A stretch of 64,000 nt of DNA. Origin: Gnetum montanum. Taxonomy: Eukaryota > Streptophyta > Gnetopsida > Gnetales > Gnetaceae. Position numbers and translations under genes: made by a program. The notes under the pieces were generated by a model. That model ran no database searches. It was given only the letters and a program-made list of their open reading frames with translations, and had not been told where the DNA came from. The DNA lies in assembly GCA_015680685.1 (NCBI GenBank), contig MNCI01016028.1:502305-566304 (forward strand), read 5' to 3'. This document shows positions 1 through 13,201 of the stretch, piece after piece; the first letter of the stretch is position 1, and the number at the start of each line of letters is the position of its first letter.

Positions 1-374
1 GTTAGGATAGTTACAATTACTATTACCATTTATTGGGGCTTCCATTCAAAGTAGCATACTTCTCCTTCCAATCTTCCAACATCAAATAGATGCTAGGCTC
101 TATATTTCATGTTATCACTTGGTAGAGGTCTGTGTTTTTAAGAAACAATGGCTACCCTCTAGTTTGTGTTGGTTTCCCAAGCATGTGACATCATGAACCT
201 AAATTTAACACATGATTGTGATTTCTAAACAAGCCTAGATACATCATCAATTGTGAGAAAGCACATCATCTTCCAAAGTTACAAAATCACTTTAGCCTTA
301 AACCATTTTTGGAGCCATGGAGCTAGACTAATAAGCTATTATGCTTTCTTTGAAGGATGGTTGCTTCCAAGCTA
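1..374. other. Unassigned left flank
   Basis: AT-rich sequence with no recognisable coding potential, ending where the first LTR element begins. I see no gene or repeat structure in it. Confidence 0.4.
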
Positions 375-2631
375 TGACACCCCAAAGTTTCATACTTAGA
401 TAATCCGAGTTTAATTATGCAAGTCTTATAACATGGGAATGTGATGTCATAATGAGTATAATTAAAATAAAATAAATACCATAAGCATTATAAACCTTGA
501 CCAAAATGCATGGTTAAATAAAAATACATCTAAGTACTCTAAGAAGTAATACCATTATCCATAAACCATAACTGAATCTTATAACATAACATGTTCATAG
601 CCTCAAAAGAGAGATGATAATATCTAATATTACAAAAGCTCAAATACATCATGATCACATATCAAAATCTGAACAAATAAAGAAAAGTTCCAAATATCCA
701 ATTCCATCAGCATTAAGCTCCTAGCTTCTACCACTTGAATTTGCATCCACATATGTAGGAAGGGTTAGAAATGTTCTAGTGGAGCTAACAATCTTAGTGC
801 ACTTGGAACAAGTTGATAGATGGGCACATGCTACACAAGAAGCTATCTCAAGATCCATGAGATAATATACCAAAAAACCATATACAAACCTTGATATCCA
901 CAAAACTTCAAGAGATAGGCAAATTGAGAATGTACTAGAATCAATCAACTAGAAGGCCTATTAATCTATAAAGATATAAAGATATAAACTATCTTGGATT
1001 TTTTTTGCAACCTTCCTCAAGGACTAATTGACCAAAATCACATTTCTTGAATGAACCAAACCTAGAAACAAACTCATATGGATTATCCACCCTTTAATTT
1101 TTCATCATGAAAACCAGCCACATGACATTCACAAGCAACATGAGAAAATACTATTGCCTAGATAGTTTCCCCACAATGCTTGTCCAATGTTACAACTTAA
1201 GTGTAATTAAAGGCACCATCGTCAAGCAAGGACACCAACCTTATCACTCATAATTCCTAACTATTGAAACTTAGATCTAGCCACCCAAGGTACAATCATA
1301 AGAGACATGGGTCAAGTTTTAGAGATCAACCTAAACTCCCCAAAATTCTTACCCATTAATCTCATAACAATACATCATCAAGAGATCAAAAAGAGACATT
1401 GAAGATCAATCATACTCCAAAGATTATGAGAACAACATGAAATAGATAAGATAAATATTATTCCTAAGATGACCACAAAATGGTATGTTTTACCTAATTC
1501 TGAGTGTTTTTGGACATGTTTCAAAGAGTTTCCCAAGGTCAAAGAGAACCTATTTGAGCACAAAACAAAATTCCAAATCCCAATTTGGTTGATTTTTTAA
1601 ACAATCCTCATTGGTGAGACATCTTGACCTACAAAGGAGATGTCTTTGGTCAAACATCTCCTATAAGATGTCTCCTTGAAGATGTCTCCCTCCCTAGCAA
1701 GACATGTCTTACTAGACATCTTCTTTACCAAAGAGACATCTCTAGCAAGACATCTTCTCCACTAGAGAGATGTCTCCTACAATTTCCAGTGTTTCAAAAA
1801 AGATGTCTTCCTAACCTCCAAGATGTCTTGTTTAGTTAGAACAAAGGTGAAATGGTAATAAAAGATCACCAAAAGGATAACAAAACTTGTAATAATGAAA
1901 TAGTGCTTAGATTATTAAAAATGCACAATGAAGTAAAGCTTGGATAGGTTACTCTACCTCGACAAATTGAGCTACAACAAGATTGGTCTACAACACACAA
2001 AGTTGAATGTCAAAGAATCTAATCACCATATGGGAGGAAGACACAACTGATGAGAAAGACCTATCAATGTAAGAGAGAGATAGGAGCTCATAATTACATA
2101 TAAGATTACAACTTTAGCCAATATAGCAATAATGGTTTACAACGTATTATCTCCAAAATCACATTCATGATAAATTGAAGAGTTACATAAGATCGATAAG
2201 TAATAGAAAATCTTTAGTTCACATAGGAAAAGAAATAGAAGTAAAGCTTTGTGCAAGTTATCAAAAGTATGATATTTTTTGCAAAATTCCATGTTCCATT
2301 TCACACCATGTGCCACCTTCCATGAACTTGTTCTTAGCAAGAGACATAAAGAAATTTGTAGCATCCAAATCCAAAAGCTTAATAAAACAATATTAACAAA
2401 GGTGTTGATGGATACCAAAACAAGAATTTAAAAGAGGAATATTTCAAAATGAAAAAATCATAAAAATATAAGACAAGTTAAATATAAGATAATTAAAAGA
2501 TTTCACAATATCATGGAGCATATTCATTGATGTTTTCAAGGGGACGAGATCAAATCCTCCACAAGACTTAAATCAACAAAGATTAATAAATGATAAAGAT
2601 AAATAATGAGTTAAAAATATGGGTTTTTACA
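375..2631 (-). repeat. LTR, left copy (3' LTR)
   Basis: Aligns with 3713-5969 along its whole length, for example AAGTCTTATAACATGGG at 421 and 3761. On the plus strand it starts TGACAC and ends TTACA, close to the canonical TG...CA. It holds a dense cluster of AGACATCT/AGATGTCT octamers near 1,617-1,835. Confidence 0.8.
1617..1835. promoter_or_regulatory. Cluster of AGACATCT/AGATGTCT octamers in LTR
   Basis: About ten exact copies of AGACATCT or its reverse complement AGATGTCT, plus near-matches, fall within about 220 bp, in both orientations. The equivalent part of the other LTR (about 4,970-5,170) has about eight. A regulatory (U3 enhancer-like) role is inference; a decayed tandem array is the alternative. 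Confidence 0.45.
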
Positions 2632-2639
2632 TTATTTCC

Positions 2640-3603
2640 GAATTTATAAATCTTCCTCCTAGAAGATTAGAGAAGAAATCACACCTTTATCCAAATCACC
2701 TCTTAGAGTTGCTTCTTATTTTTCTTAAGGAACTCCCATAATACTATGTGCTTTACCTATAGGATAGTTAGTATAGGACTCTATATCCTTCTTCAACTTA
2801 GGGAAAACTACCTTAATATGACCTAGTTCCTTATAATAAAAAAATGTTCTCATCAATTATTGATCCTTTGCTTAAAAATAAGTTATGAAATTCTTACGTG
2901 GTTCCTCCTACTCTATTCTTGAGGTATTTTTTCTTCTCTCATCAATCCTAGTTGGGACCTCCATTTTCTATATCTTCTTGGTTATTTCATCTTATCCTCC
3001 ATCCCTTGTTTGTTCACTCTCTACTCATAGTGCTCACATTCATGCCTCCTCATATTCTATTATAATAAAAGATCATAAATGTTTCTTGATAGATGACCTA
3101 AGGTCTTTCAAAAATTCTTTGGCACGTGATTCATCATATTTTAAAACATGAGAAGCATACTCAACTGATTAACAAAACTTGTTTTCATATTTATGGACTA
3201 TCATATCATCCTACATCAATGTATAAAAATCATCTTCTTTATTTCCACAATAGGTCTTGATGGCATAGTGATCCTCTAACTTCTTCTTGAAGTCATCCTA
3301 TCCCATGTTACTTTCTTCTCATCCTTTAACTTGAGGCAAATTATTTCACCAACATTTAGCAGCACCTTGGAATTTATAAATGGCTATCATTGTCTTTTGC
3401 ATTGGTGTGAAACTAAAAATACTAAAATCCTTCTCCATCTCCTCCACCCACTCATGAGCCACTATTGGATAATTAGTTACTTCGAATGAAATCTGGAACA
3501 ACTTCCTAAACTCTACAACTAGCCTTTGGTTGTTAGACTCTATGCTTGTGAATCTACCTTGGCTACTTCCATTACCCAATAATTTCATCAATTTTTGAAC
3601 CAA
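2640..3603 (-). pseudogene. gag pseudogene of the first LTR element
   Basis: The longest open stretch, 3346-3603, encodes 85 residues matching the plant retrotransposon gag domain: an AHEWVEEMEKDF segment followed by QKTMIAIYKFQGAAKCW, the usual spacing of this capsid-like domain. Reading on with stops and shifts gives more gag-like sequence, including a knuckle-like YYKELGHIKVVFPK near 2,790-2,830 in which the zinc-binding cysteines are mutated. Gag therefore fills nearly the whole interior. It would package element RNA but is no longer functional here. Confidence 0.7.
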
Positions 3604-3697
3604 TTACTTTTATACATTATTAAGATTCTAGCTTTACTCTCTCTTCTTCATGTAGGCATCTACAAAAACCAACTTCAGGTAGTGATCCAAAAATCAT

Positions 3698-3709
3698 GCT
3701 TTGATACCA
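3698..3709 (-). other. Primer binding site, tRNA-Met type
   Basis: The minus strand reads TGGTATCAAAGC three bases inside the right LTR. This is one base from the common plant initiator tRNA-Met PBS (TGGTATCAGAGC). It fixes the orientation of the element. Confidence 0.75.
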
Positions 3710-3712
3710 ACT

Positions 3713-5969
3713 TGTCACACGTCAAAATTTCACACTTAGTTAATTTGATTTTAATTATGTAAGTCTTATAACATGGGCATGTGACATCATAATGCTTATA
3801 ATCAAAATAAAATAGTCTATATAAGCATTATAAACCTTAATCAAAATGCATGGTTAAACAATAACACATCAAAGTACTCTATGTAGCAATTCCATTATCC
3901 ATAAACCATAACAAAATCTTATAACATAGCATGTTCATAATCTCAAAAGAGAGCTAATAATATCCAATATCAAAAAAGATCAAATATATCATGATCATCA
4001 TGATCACAAATCAAAATATGAAAACATAAATAAAAGATCCAAAGATCCACCTCTATCACCATCAAGCTCCTAGCTTCTACCACTTGAATTTGCATCCACA
4101 CATGCAAGAAGAGTTAGGAACCTTCTAGCAGAACTAAGCACCTTGGTGCATGTAGAACAAGCTAACAGATGAGCACATATTGCACAAGAAGCCATCTCAA
4201 GATCTATAAGATAGTATACCAAAAATGCATATCCAAAAACATGATATCGATAAAATATCAAGAGATAAAAAAAACTGATAATGTACTAGAATTAATCATC
4301 CATAAGGACTCTTGGTCTATAAAGGTCTCACCTATGTTGGATGTTGTTAGCAACCTTCCTTAAGAACTAGTTAAGCAACCTTACCTCTCTTGGATGAACC
4401 AAACCTAGAAACAAACTCATATGGATTACCCACCCTTTAATTTTTCATCATGAAAACCAAATACATAACATTAATAAGTGATGTAAGTAGAAAATATTGG
4501 ATAGATAATTCTTCCATAATGCTTTTCCAATGTCATAACCTAAGTAACATCATAGGAAACATGGGTCAATCGAGGATGTCAACCTTACCCATCATAATCC
4601 CTACTCATTGACACTAAGATCTGGCCATCCAAGGGTATGATCATAAGTAACATGGATTAAGTTCTAGAGGTTAATGTAGACTCCCCTCAATGCTTATCCA
4701 TCAATCCAATAACCATCCATCATCAAGAGATCAAAAAGAGACATTGAAGATCAAGCATACTCCAAAGATTATGAGGACAACATGAAATTAAAAAGATAAT
4801 TAGTATCTGCAAGATGATCATAAAATTGATATGTTTTACCTAATTCCATGTGTTTTTTGGATGTGTTTCAAAGAGTTCAAGATGTTCCAAGATAAAATAG
4901 GACTTTTTTAAACACAAAATGAAACTCCAAATCTCAGTTTGAGTACTTTTCTAAATAGTTCTAGTAGTGAGATGTCTTGACATGTAAGGAGATGTCTCAT
5001 ATATGACATCTCTTGTGAGATGTCTCCCTCTCTAGTAAGATATCTCTTACCATATGTCTTCTTTACTAGAGAGACATCTCTAGCAAGACATCTTCTTTGC
5101 CAAAGAGACATCTCCTACAATTCTTAATGTTTCAGGAAAGTTGTCTTTCTAACCTCCAAGACATCTTGTTTGGTTGGAATAAAGTAAAATAACCACAAAA
5201 GATCACCGAAAGAATAACAAAACTGGTAATATTAAAATAATACTTGAATCTTTGAAAACACACAAGGAAGTAAAGCTTGGATAGGTTACTCTACCTCAAC
5301 AAATCAATCTACAACAAGATTGATCTACAACACACAAAGCTAAATGTCAAAGAATCCAATCATCACAAGAGAGGAAGGCACAACTGATGAGAAAGAGCAA
5401 TCAATGCAAGAGAAAGATAGGATCTCATAATTAAATACAATATTACAACTTCAACCAATATAGCAAAAATGGTTTACAGTGAGTTATCTCCAAAATCAGA
5501 TTCATGATAAATGGAAGAGTTCCATAAGAGTATGATAAGTAATAGAAGATCTTGAGTTCACATAGGAAAAGAAATAAAAGCAAAGCTTTGTGATAGTTAT
5601 CAAAAGTATGATATTTTTCCAAAGCTCCATGTTCTAGTTCATAACATATGTTACCTTCCATCAACCTATTCTTAACAAGAGACACCAAGAAATTAGTAGC
5701 ATCTAAATCTAAAATCTTAATAAAAAAATACTAACAAAGATGTTGATATATACCAAAATAATAATTTAAAAGAGGAATTTTTCAAAATGGAAAGATCATA
5801 AAAATATAAGGAAAGTTAAATAAAAGATAATTAAAAGATTTTACAATATCAGGAATCACAATCATTAATGTTTTCAAAATAATGAGATCAAATCCTCCAC
5901 AAGACTCAAATCAATAAATATTAATTATAGATAAAGATAAACAAGGGGTTAAAAATAAAAATTATTACA
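3713..5969 (-). repeat. LTR, right copy (5' LTR)
   Basis: Partner of 375-2631, of the same length. On the plus strand it starts TGTCACAC. The octamer cluster is retained at about 4,970-5,170. Confidence 0.8.
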
Positions 5970-8900
5970 CAAGCCCATCTTCTAGTTGTTATCACTTGTA
6001 CCACAACCTAGCCTAGCCCACCAGGGCAATGGACCACCATATGCATACATGGACATACCTAACCCTAAGCTACAAATTGTATATAAGTTAGCCTATCCCT
6101 AACTCTAAGCTTTTGATAGCAATAGTAGAATCCTTTAGGATTCTAAAGGACAAGAGCAGGAAACAAAATTAGTTACACCATTGATTTGGGTGGCAGGCTA
6201 TTGATAATAGTAGGCATTGAGAACTTTTTCTACTAAGTGATTGCTTTGGGACCTTACCATATAATCTAGGTTATTTTCCTCTTAACTTTAAATCTTCACA
6301 CCTAAATTTTTATATACTTGATGACAACATTTCCACTATCACAATGGTAGGATAGGCATGTACTTAGTTTATGAGGGCCTAGTCAAGCTTTGGGCCACCC
6401 TAGCCCCTAGTGCTCTACCTCTAGCCATGCTCTAGAGTACATTCCACTAAAATAGATTTCATGAAAAACTATTTATCTCTAATCTTGAATTTTCTTTCAT
6501 CCCTAGTGACAAGTCATTCTTTTATTTTACCACATACATGGGTTCAGTCATCCAAGGCATCTTAGAACTCTCTTCAACCTACTCATGGCTAGATCAATTA
6601 GTTTCGAGTCAAATACTCATAACTAGATGATGCTGCTCCACCTAATGGCCTAAGCTACTTTAAACATTTACTCATTGATCCATTATTCCAAAGGGACACT
6701 ATTAGACAAAAAGAGCATCAACGGGATCAAAAATACTCTTTGGCCCCTTCAACTAATTACTCACATGAAATTTTATATTTTTTGTTACACTCTTGATAAT
6801 CAAGTTTTTTTTTTAATATTTTTCTCTCACAATACTTGTCCATTATAGGTCATTAAGGAATCCTTGGAAAGCTAATGAGAATGGTTCTCCATGCACTATG
6901 TGAGGCTCAAGCCTATATATAACCTTAAGATGTCTATTACTATGATTACTAGAATTTACCATATCCATCTTGTAAGCTATCCCATTTGACTACAGCTATC
7001 CATTTGTTTGATAATAGCCAAATGATAGGGCCTATTGAGAACATGATCAATAGAGTGGGGCATCTCACTCATTTTACACACACATACACATAGAACTAGA
7101 CATGATACAAGACAATCACCTTCTTTAGTCAAATCTTCCAACATATGCCTCCCTGCCCTATTAAGAACATGTAAGTTGTAAGGGTACTTACTAAGTAATG
7201 TTCTTCAATAGGGTAATGGTAACTCACCAAGAAATGTTCGATGGTCTTATGTGAGTAACTAACATTTTCATAACTCACTAGGGCTAACTAATCATTTTCC
7301 ATGGTGTAACTAGTCATTCCACATCAAAAGAATGAATTTGAAGCACAAATAGTGATCTCAAATCATTCATTCCTTTTCACCTCCTTACACCTCACCATTC
7401 TCAAGCGGTCGCCTCCAACCATGTTCTAGTTCCCAAGAATAATGCTTACTAATCAATTATCTTTCACTCGCTACTAGTAACAAGGTCTTCATTAATTATT
7501 GTTCCTCTAACTACTTAGATGTCTTAGTTCACTAAGTGTTGCAAGTCCAAGGTCCAAATTTGGATTAGGCAACTTAGTATGCGCAACACAAAGAAACTAA
7601 AAAAAACTCATTGCCAAGTACAACTACCCTTGAAAATGTGAGAAAACTCACTATTAAAAGTGATGTTACAATTACTTGATAGTGAGAATCATTGAACTCA
7701 CTTAGTTATCCTAAGCTTGGATATGATTTCCTGATCAAAGATCAAATATCCATGGATCATAGATGCTTCCCATGGCCTTTTGCCTCTGATGCACATCCTA
7801 ACCTCTTAATACCAATGTAGTATGATACAATATAACTTAAACATGCCTACTGATTGGAGTCACACAGATAGAAAAATAGACTTCTAGTAGATATCTATAT
7901 ATTTTTGTAGATATGTTTCTATTTATTTATTTACTTATAGAATTATATAGAATATATGGAAGGAAAAGAAGATATATTTATTGTATTAACCAGAGCAAAA
8001 GTATAATGAACCATTTACATATAGCATGATAGCACTCTACCTTGACCTCAATTGACCAACATTAGGAAAGGTCAAGGTATGTTGTATATCTATTATTCCC
8101 CACATGTAGTAATGCAATAAATAAAAGATAAGATGAACTTATGACTTGCTAGTTCCATAAGCACTAGACTAGCTAACTAATCAAAAAACCTATTTTCCTC
8201 AAGAAGAAAAAGAGTAAACAAATGTCTAGTTACTTACTTATACTTGACAAGCCCCATCTCTTACATACACAAGCACTAGAATGTAGCAACCATACCTATA
8301 TCTCTACATAACCAACATATGCGTGGAGATAGGCTTATTCTCTAAGTCGCATATGAGGTAGATAGGATATCAAGCCTACACTCTTAGGTGGACTACCCGT
8401 GCAAGAATCCAAAGGCAAATGATTCAAGTCATATCCAAAAAGATACCTCTACCCAATGAGATACTACCATTATGTAGTTGGCTAGGCTATGCACATTCAA
8501 TAAATAGAAATGTTCACCAATGTATCAAGAGTTGTAATCACCAAGCCATTGGGATTAACAACTAACAAGCCTAATTAGCATTTAAGTAACAAGGTTTCAA
8601 GGAGGGTCATCTTCCTATCTATCTTCATACTAGTATTGGTAGGGCCCATCAACCTTGTTCAAAGGACAAGACACAAACATAGTAAGTGGTGGAGTAGGAA
8701 ATGAATTATTTGTTATCCCATAGGATGACTAATAAGAGTGAGAACAACTTTTTTATTACCCTGTCTAGGCCTAGTAGGTTTACAAAAAGAACCAATGAGA
8801 AGAGCTCTGCTACTACTGAAAAAATAGAGGAGACTATAGATTCTAGAATTGGTTTTTGAAATGGCTCTAAATCAAGCACTTCAACTACTTTAGGTGGATT

Positions 8901-9382
8901 AAATGAGTCAACAACATAATGAGAATCCTACTTATAAATAGGTAATCACCTTCTAAAATTTTAAAGTCCATGCTTGACCTATCCCAAGTTGATGTTATCT
9001 ATATGGAGCCATTCAAATACATATGTTATGACTCATTTAACTCCAACATTACAAACAATGAATTTCCTCCAAAAGCTTCAATCTTTAATGACTAAAAAAT
9101 TCAATGAAGACAATCCAGTATGTGCATCCCATAATTGATAATTAATGCATGCTTTGGAGTGGACTACACTAAATAAGGAGAGGTCCTTGAACCAATTGCT
9201 AAAGTAGGATCTACTAAAGCATAGGGAGGAGGAACTAGACTAGTAATAGATAGATAGAGAATCGTCCTTAGAGTAACTCACTATGTTCATTTCTCTTACA
9301 TCTCATCCAATACCTTTATTTGATAGCTAGTTTGGATAAGATTTACTATGCAAAGCATGAGAACCCATTTCAGGCCTAAACT
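5970..9382. other. Unassigned AT-rich intergenic DNA
   Basis: No ORF, known domain, terminal repeat or RNA gene could be recognised in these 3.4 kb. Codon-like structure is absent on both strands. It is probably decayed repeat DNA. Confidence 0.35.
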
Positions 9383-10310
9383 AACCAAATCAATTCCAAT
9401 GACATGGTTTACTACTCTAATAAACTAGATTGGATTTACTCCCTCAAATCTAACGGGATAGTAAGAGAAATGAGGATTTTACCTAGATTCCAAGTGGACC
9501 CTCTCTATCTCATTAGACTACCCCATAAAGTGGAAAGAAATGGTCAAGGATCAGGATGCTTCAATAACCTAGGCTTAAAGTGATCAATTCCATTTTTACC
9601 ACTATCATAATAGTTATTCTTATCCTAAAATGAATTCATTGGTTTGTTCATAGCCATCAAAATAAGGCAAGTTGGTCTTTCATTTTGATATAGAGAAAGA
9701 TAAGAGCAAATAAAAAATCGATCCCTATGTCCCTCTCCAATCAAGTATGCTTGGAGCCTCGTACTATCTATCTCAAACAAAGGCTACTAAAAGAAAGGTT
9801 TGGTGCTATTTTGATTATTCGAAGGAGCCAAAAAATTGGCTAATTAGGATAGAACTAACCAAATCAATTCCACCAACATGGTTTACTACTCTAACAAACT
9901 AGATTTGATTTAATCCCTCAAATTGCATGGGATAGTAAGAGTAATGAGGCGTTTTCCATCGATTCCAATTGGATCCTCTCTATCTCATTAGACTATCCGA
10001 GAAAGTAAAAAAAAAACTATTTAAGGGTTGGGATGCCTCAATGACCTCGGATTAAAGTGATCAATTCCATTATTACCACCCTCACAAGATTTATGCTTAT
10101 CCTAGAATGAATTCGTTGGTTTCTTCATAGTCATCCAAATACGGCAAGTGATTCATTCATTTTTCATATAGAGAAAGATAAGAGCAAATAAAAAATCCAT
10201 CCCTATGTCCCTCTCCAATTGAATGCACTTGGAGCCTTGTACTATCTATCCCAAACAAATGTCAATAAAAGAAATATTTGGGGCTATTTTGATTGTTCCA
10301 AGAAGCTAAT
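9383..10310. repeat. 474-bp tandem duplication, two copies
   Basis: The stretch starting AACCAAATCAATTCCA at 9383 recurs at 9857, and similarity continues for about 450 bp in each unit (both hold GGTTTACTACTCTAA, CCTCTCTATCTCATTAGACTA and CCCTATGTCCCTCTCCAAT). The units differ by scattered substitutions and short indels. No protein is encoded and the source sequence is not recognised. Confidence 0.85.
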
Positions 10311-10706
10311 TTTCAACTAAACAGTGCGGTACTATTAGTATGGGTTTCTTGCTAAATTTTTTTTTATGCATAGAATAGAAAATCATAGCATACCATATAC
10401 CCATATATCTATATTGATATCTCATGAGACAAGACAAGAGGCAAAAAATAAAAGCATTCATCCTAGGCTCTATTGACATAGCCCTCTTCCATGAAGGACA
10501 ATGGCTTCAGCCTTGGGATAAATAATCAGGATGAAGCATCTTTCCCATATTCAAGAATTTTGACTTGCTTCATGCATAGCATGCAAACACTCTTACCATC
10601 AAGATGAACTTGCTTTGCATAGCCTAAAAACACTCTAAGCATCAAGATGAACCACACTCAAAACCCACAAAAAAAAAAGCCAATGTAATGCAATACAAAG
10701 TATAGT
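10311..10706. other. Unassigned spacer
   Basis: About 400 bp of AT-rich DNA up to the outer gypsy element. A short direct repetition around the phrase AGCATCAAGATGAAC is visible near 10,590-10,650; nothing else is recognisable. Confidence 0.35.
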
Positions 10707-11601
10707 TGATGAGTGGCGAGGTACCCCTACACTCAACCATACAAATACAAGCGTTTCACGCATGATCTGGTCAAACTCCACAGATGGACTAGTTGTGGTA
10801 TCTAGACAATTACTAGTAGGTTGTAGTTCGTTGTCTTCCCACCTAGACTAGTATTAACTTTCTCACATATGGTTTAGTCCAAAGTGAGGTGTATGATGTA
10901 TTCCTACACTAATGCTACTCCTGGGTATGATGGGAAATAATATTAACTAGCTAAGAGAGAGAGGATGAGAGAGAATCTAAGCTAGCCTAAGTGTGATGAG
11001 CATCCATTCCTCAATCATCCATACACATCTTGGACCTTGCGCACGACTACCACTGGGATTACCAAGCGCAGATCCCAGGTACACTACTAGGTTACCAAGT
11101 AGTCACACTTAAATGATCGTGATCAAGTCGTACTCATTCTGCATTTAATAGGAGTTTAGGGTAAAGATATGTTAACTACGAAATTAATAAATAACAATAA
11201 AAATTAAATAATTAAACTAAGTGAATGCTACAATGATAAAGTAATCTCGATCTTTATTTCCGGTCATGTGCATGTCCAAGTACGTCACACTCGAATAAAG
11301 GATGTCGTAAAATTACAATCATCACACTACGGGCATGCACTGAGAAATAATTCTAACTCTAAGAAGGAAAAACTACAAGAGTTTGGATAAGGGACTAAGA
11401 ACTAATGCCAAAACCAAGTGTGTCACCTTTTATTTATAGGTTCACACGGGAACTGCAATATCGTGTACGTGATATCATGGCTACGATATCGGGGGTCCGA
11501 TAACAGGGGTCCAATATCAAGACCTATCAAACTTGGTATCTTGTATCAGGGTTTCGATAACAGGGGTCTGATAATAGGACCTGACAGACCATGACTCATC
11601 A
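10707..11601 (-). repeat. LTR of outer element (3' LTR)
   Basis: Same family as 22139-23006. The two share details absent from the inner pair, such as the CCGATAACAGGGGTC-type repeats near the right end. The polypurine tract on the minus strand is the CGTGGGGTTA adjoining it at 11,602-11,614. Confidence 0.85.
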
Positions 11602-11775
11602 TAACCCCACGATTGAATAATAACTCGTCCTCGAGTCAAAGAGAGTGAGGAACAAGTTCAATTGATTACACAGTGGATAGGTATAGGGTTATTGATTGAC
11701 TAGGAATTTATTTATACCACAGTGGAGAATTAAAAAAAATTTGGACACAGACACAAAAGAAAAAACTTGTGGAAC

Positions 11776-12213
11776 TCATGGGATTCTCGGTAGTGTTGGC
11801 TCCTCTATGGATGCCTCTCCTTTATCCTGCACGATCAGGCTTCTAAGATTGATACCTTTGAAGAAGCACTTGACGTTTCTCCTCTTCTATCCAAGGATTA
11901 TGAGCTATCCATGCTAATGTTCCGGTGTTTGATGGAGTCGGCAATTTCCATGAACATGGTAGTTGCAGAACACTTGATTGGCCTTGACATGTTATGCCGC
12001 AAATAGCCTTCATTCCTCTTCATAGGCTTGGGCCCTAACCTCTTCACCTTTTGCTTAGATAGATTATGTAGTAACATGAGTTTCATGATGGATGCTGAGT
12101 GATTGTGCCTCCTACTCTGTATGTTCTGCATGACGTCCTTGGCCTCTGCCTCCCCCTGGTCATTTGGTTGCACCTTGAGAAGGTCCTCCTTGTTGTCTTC
12201 TTTTAAGGGCCAT
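11776..12213 (-). pseudogene. 3' ORF of outer element (deleted form)
   Basis: The ATG at 12213 lies directly after TGATTATAG, a splice-acceptor-like sequence. The predicted start, M-A-L-K-R-R-Q-Q-G-G-P-S-Q-G, parallels the inner copy at 14,978. The end is also shared: an EKRQVLLQRYQ segment, then IEEPTLPRIP and TGA at 11776. In-frame stops interrupt the frame. The middle, including the IMELNFGPF block seen in the other two copies, is missing. No known family is recognised. A different frame stays open over 11,898-12,227, but its start lies upstream of the acceptor and I do not favour it. Confidence 0.5.
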
Positions 12214-13201
12214 CTATAATCACACAAAGATCAATTGTTAGTAAGGTTATTGAAAAAATTTCAATGATTTCATACCTAACTCATTGCCTTTAATAAATGT
12301 TGAGTTCTTTGCTTAGTATGATTTTAGAGTTAGAAATTTTTTTTCAAGGAAGTTGCCCTAAAATTTTAATGTCAGACCTGGTTTGTTTAGATGACACATA
12401 AAAGGACCTGGTTTTTAGGAATTTTTGATAAAATGATGGCAAAGGAAATAATAGATTTTTCAATGAAGTACTCATAGGGTATAAGATGATGTGGTGGTAT
12501 GTAACAAGTACAAATTGCAAAAGTCACGCAAGTGGATCCTCCCCAAAGTAGGTTCCAACCTATAATGCCCTTGCGTAACCACACCTTAAAATGTCTGTAG
12601 GCACTAGAAGAGTTAAATGTAATCCATACCAGTTTCACAAAACACACACATGTAGATACCACTAGAATAAGGTAAGAATTCTACGCTATATGAGACACGA
12701 GCTACAATTACATGAACAGCGAGATGAGACGGACTATAGAAGGGATTGTAGAGATTGGGACATGAGGTAACTAACCCAAGGTATAGTGAATCCTATGTGT
12801 AAGGCATAATTGATGTGTCATTAACTCGTTGTTCCAAGATCAGGACCAAGTCCATTCCTCTGATCAGTGACACCGCATTGTTTCATCCCATGATGAGTGA
12901 CTATGAGAGTACCAGAATAACAAGGCATATGATCACTTGGCATTTTTGTTCAAGGGAGGAGTGCTTTTTGCTTTGTGGCACAACCTTTTTTTTCTTTCTT
13001 TCTTTCTTTCTTTTAAAATTTCTAAATCTAGAGAAGCCGCCAACCTTCAGGCATGGGTGCATGTCTTTCCAATAGGACCCCCTAGAATAGCATTGGATTT
13101 TTGAGTGCCTTTGGATTACTCTTACTCCCATTTTGGGTTAGATCTACAAGGATCTTAGTACAATCATATTGCGTGATAACTCTCATAAACATCACCAAAG
13201 A
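12214..13201. other. Non-coding spacer of the outer element
   Basis: Corresponds to about 15,000-16,480 of the inner copy (for example GTGGATCCTCCCCAAAGTAG at about 12,532 and 15,802). It holds a (CTTT)n microsatellite near 12,991-13,012 and the GGCATGGGTGCATGTCTTTC motif near 13,055. No coding potential is evident. Confidence 0.6.

Larger units (their letters stand above)
375..5969 (-). mobile_element. Old gag-only LTR retrotransposon (long LTRs)
   Basis: Two direct repeats of about 2,257 bp (375-2631 and 3713-5969) enclose a 1.08-kb interior. The element reads on the minus strand. The right copy is the 5' LTR, because a primer binding site matching the initiator tRNA-Met type lies just inside it and a gag frame follows. 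The interior has room only for gag, and no protease, RT or integrase is seen. This matches the class of non-autonomous elements with terminal repeats and a GAG domain only, although the LTRs here are unusually long. The two LTRs differ by many substitutions and small indels, so the insertion is old. CAAGC occurs directly after the right LTR and two bases before the left one, a weak candidate target duplication. Confidence 0.8.

Noticed and set aside
11898-12227. 109-codon open frame as a real gene
   Set aside because: Out of frame with the conserved 3' ORF start at 12213 and not conserved in the other copies.
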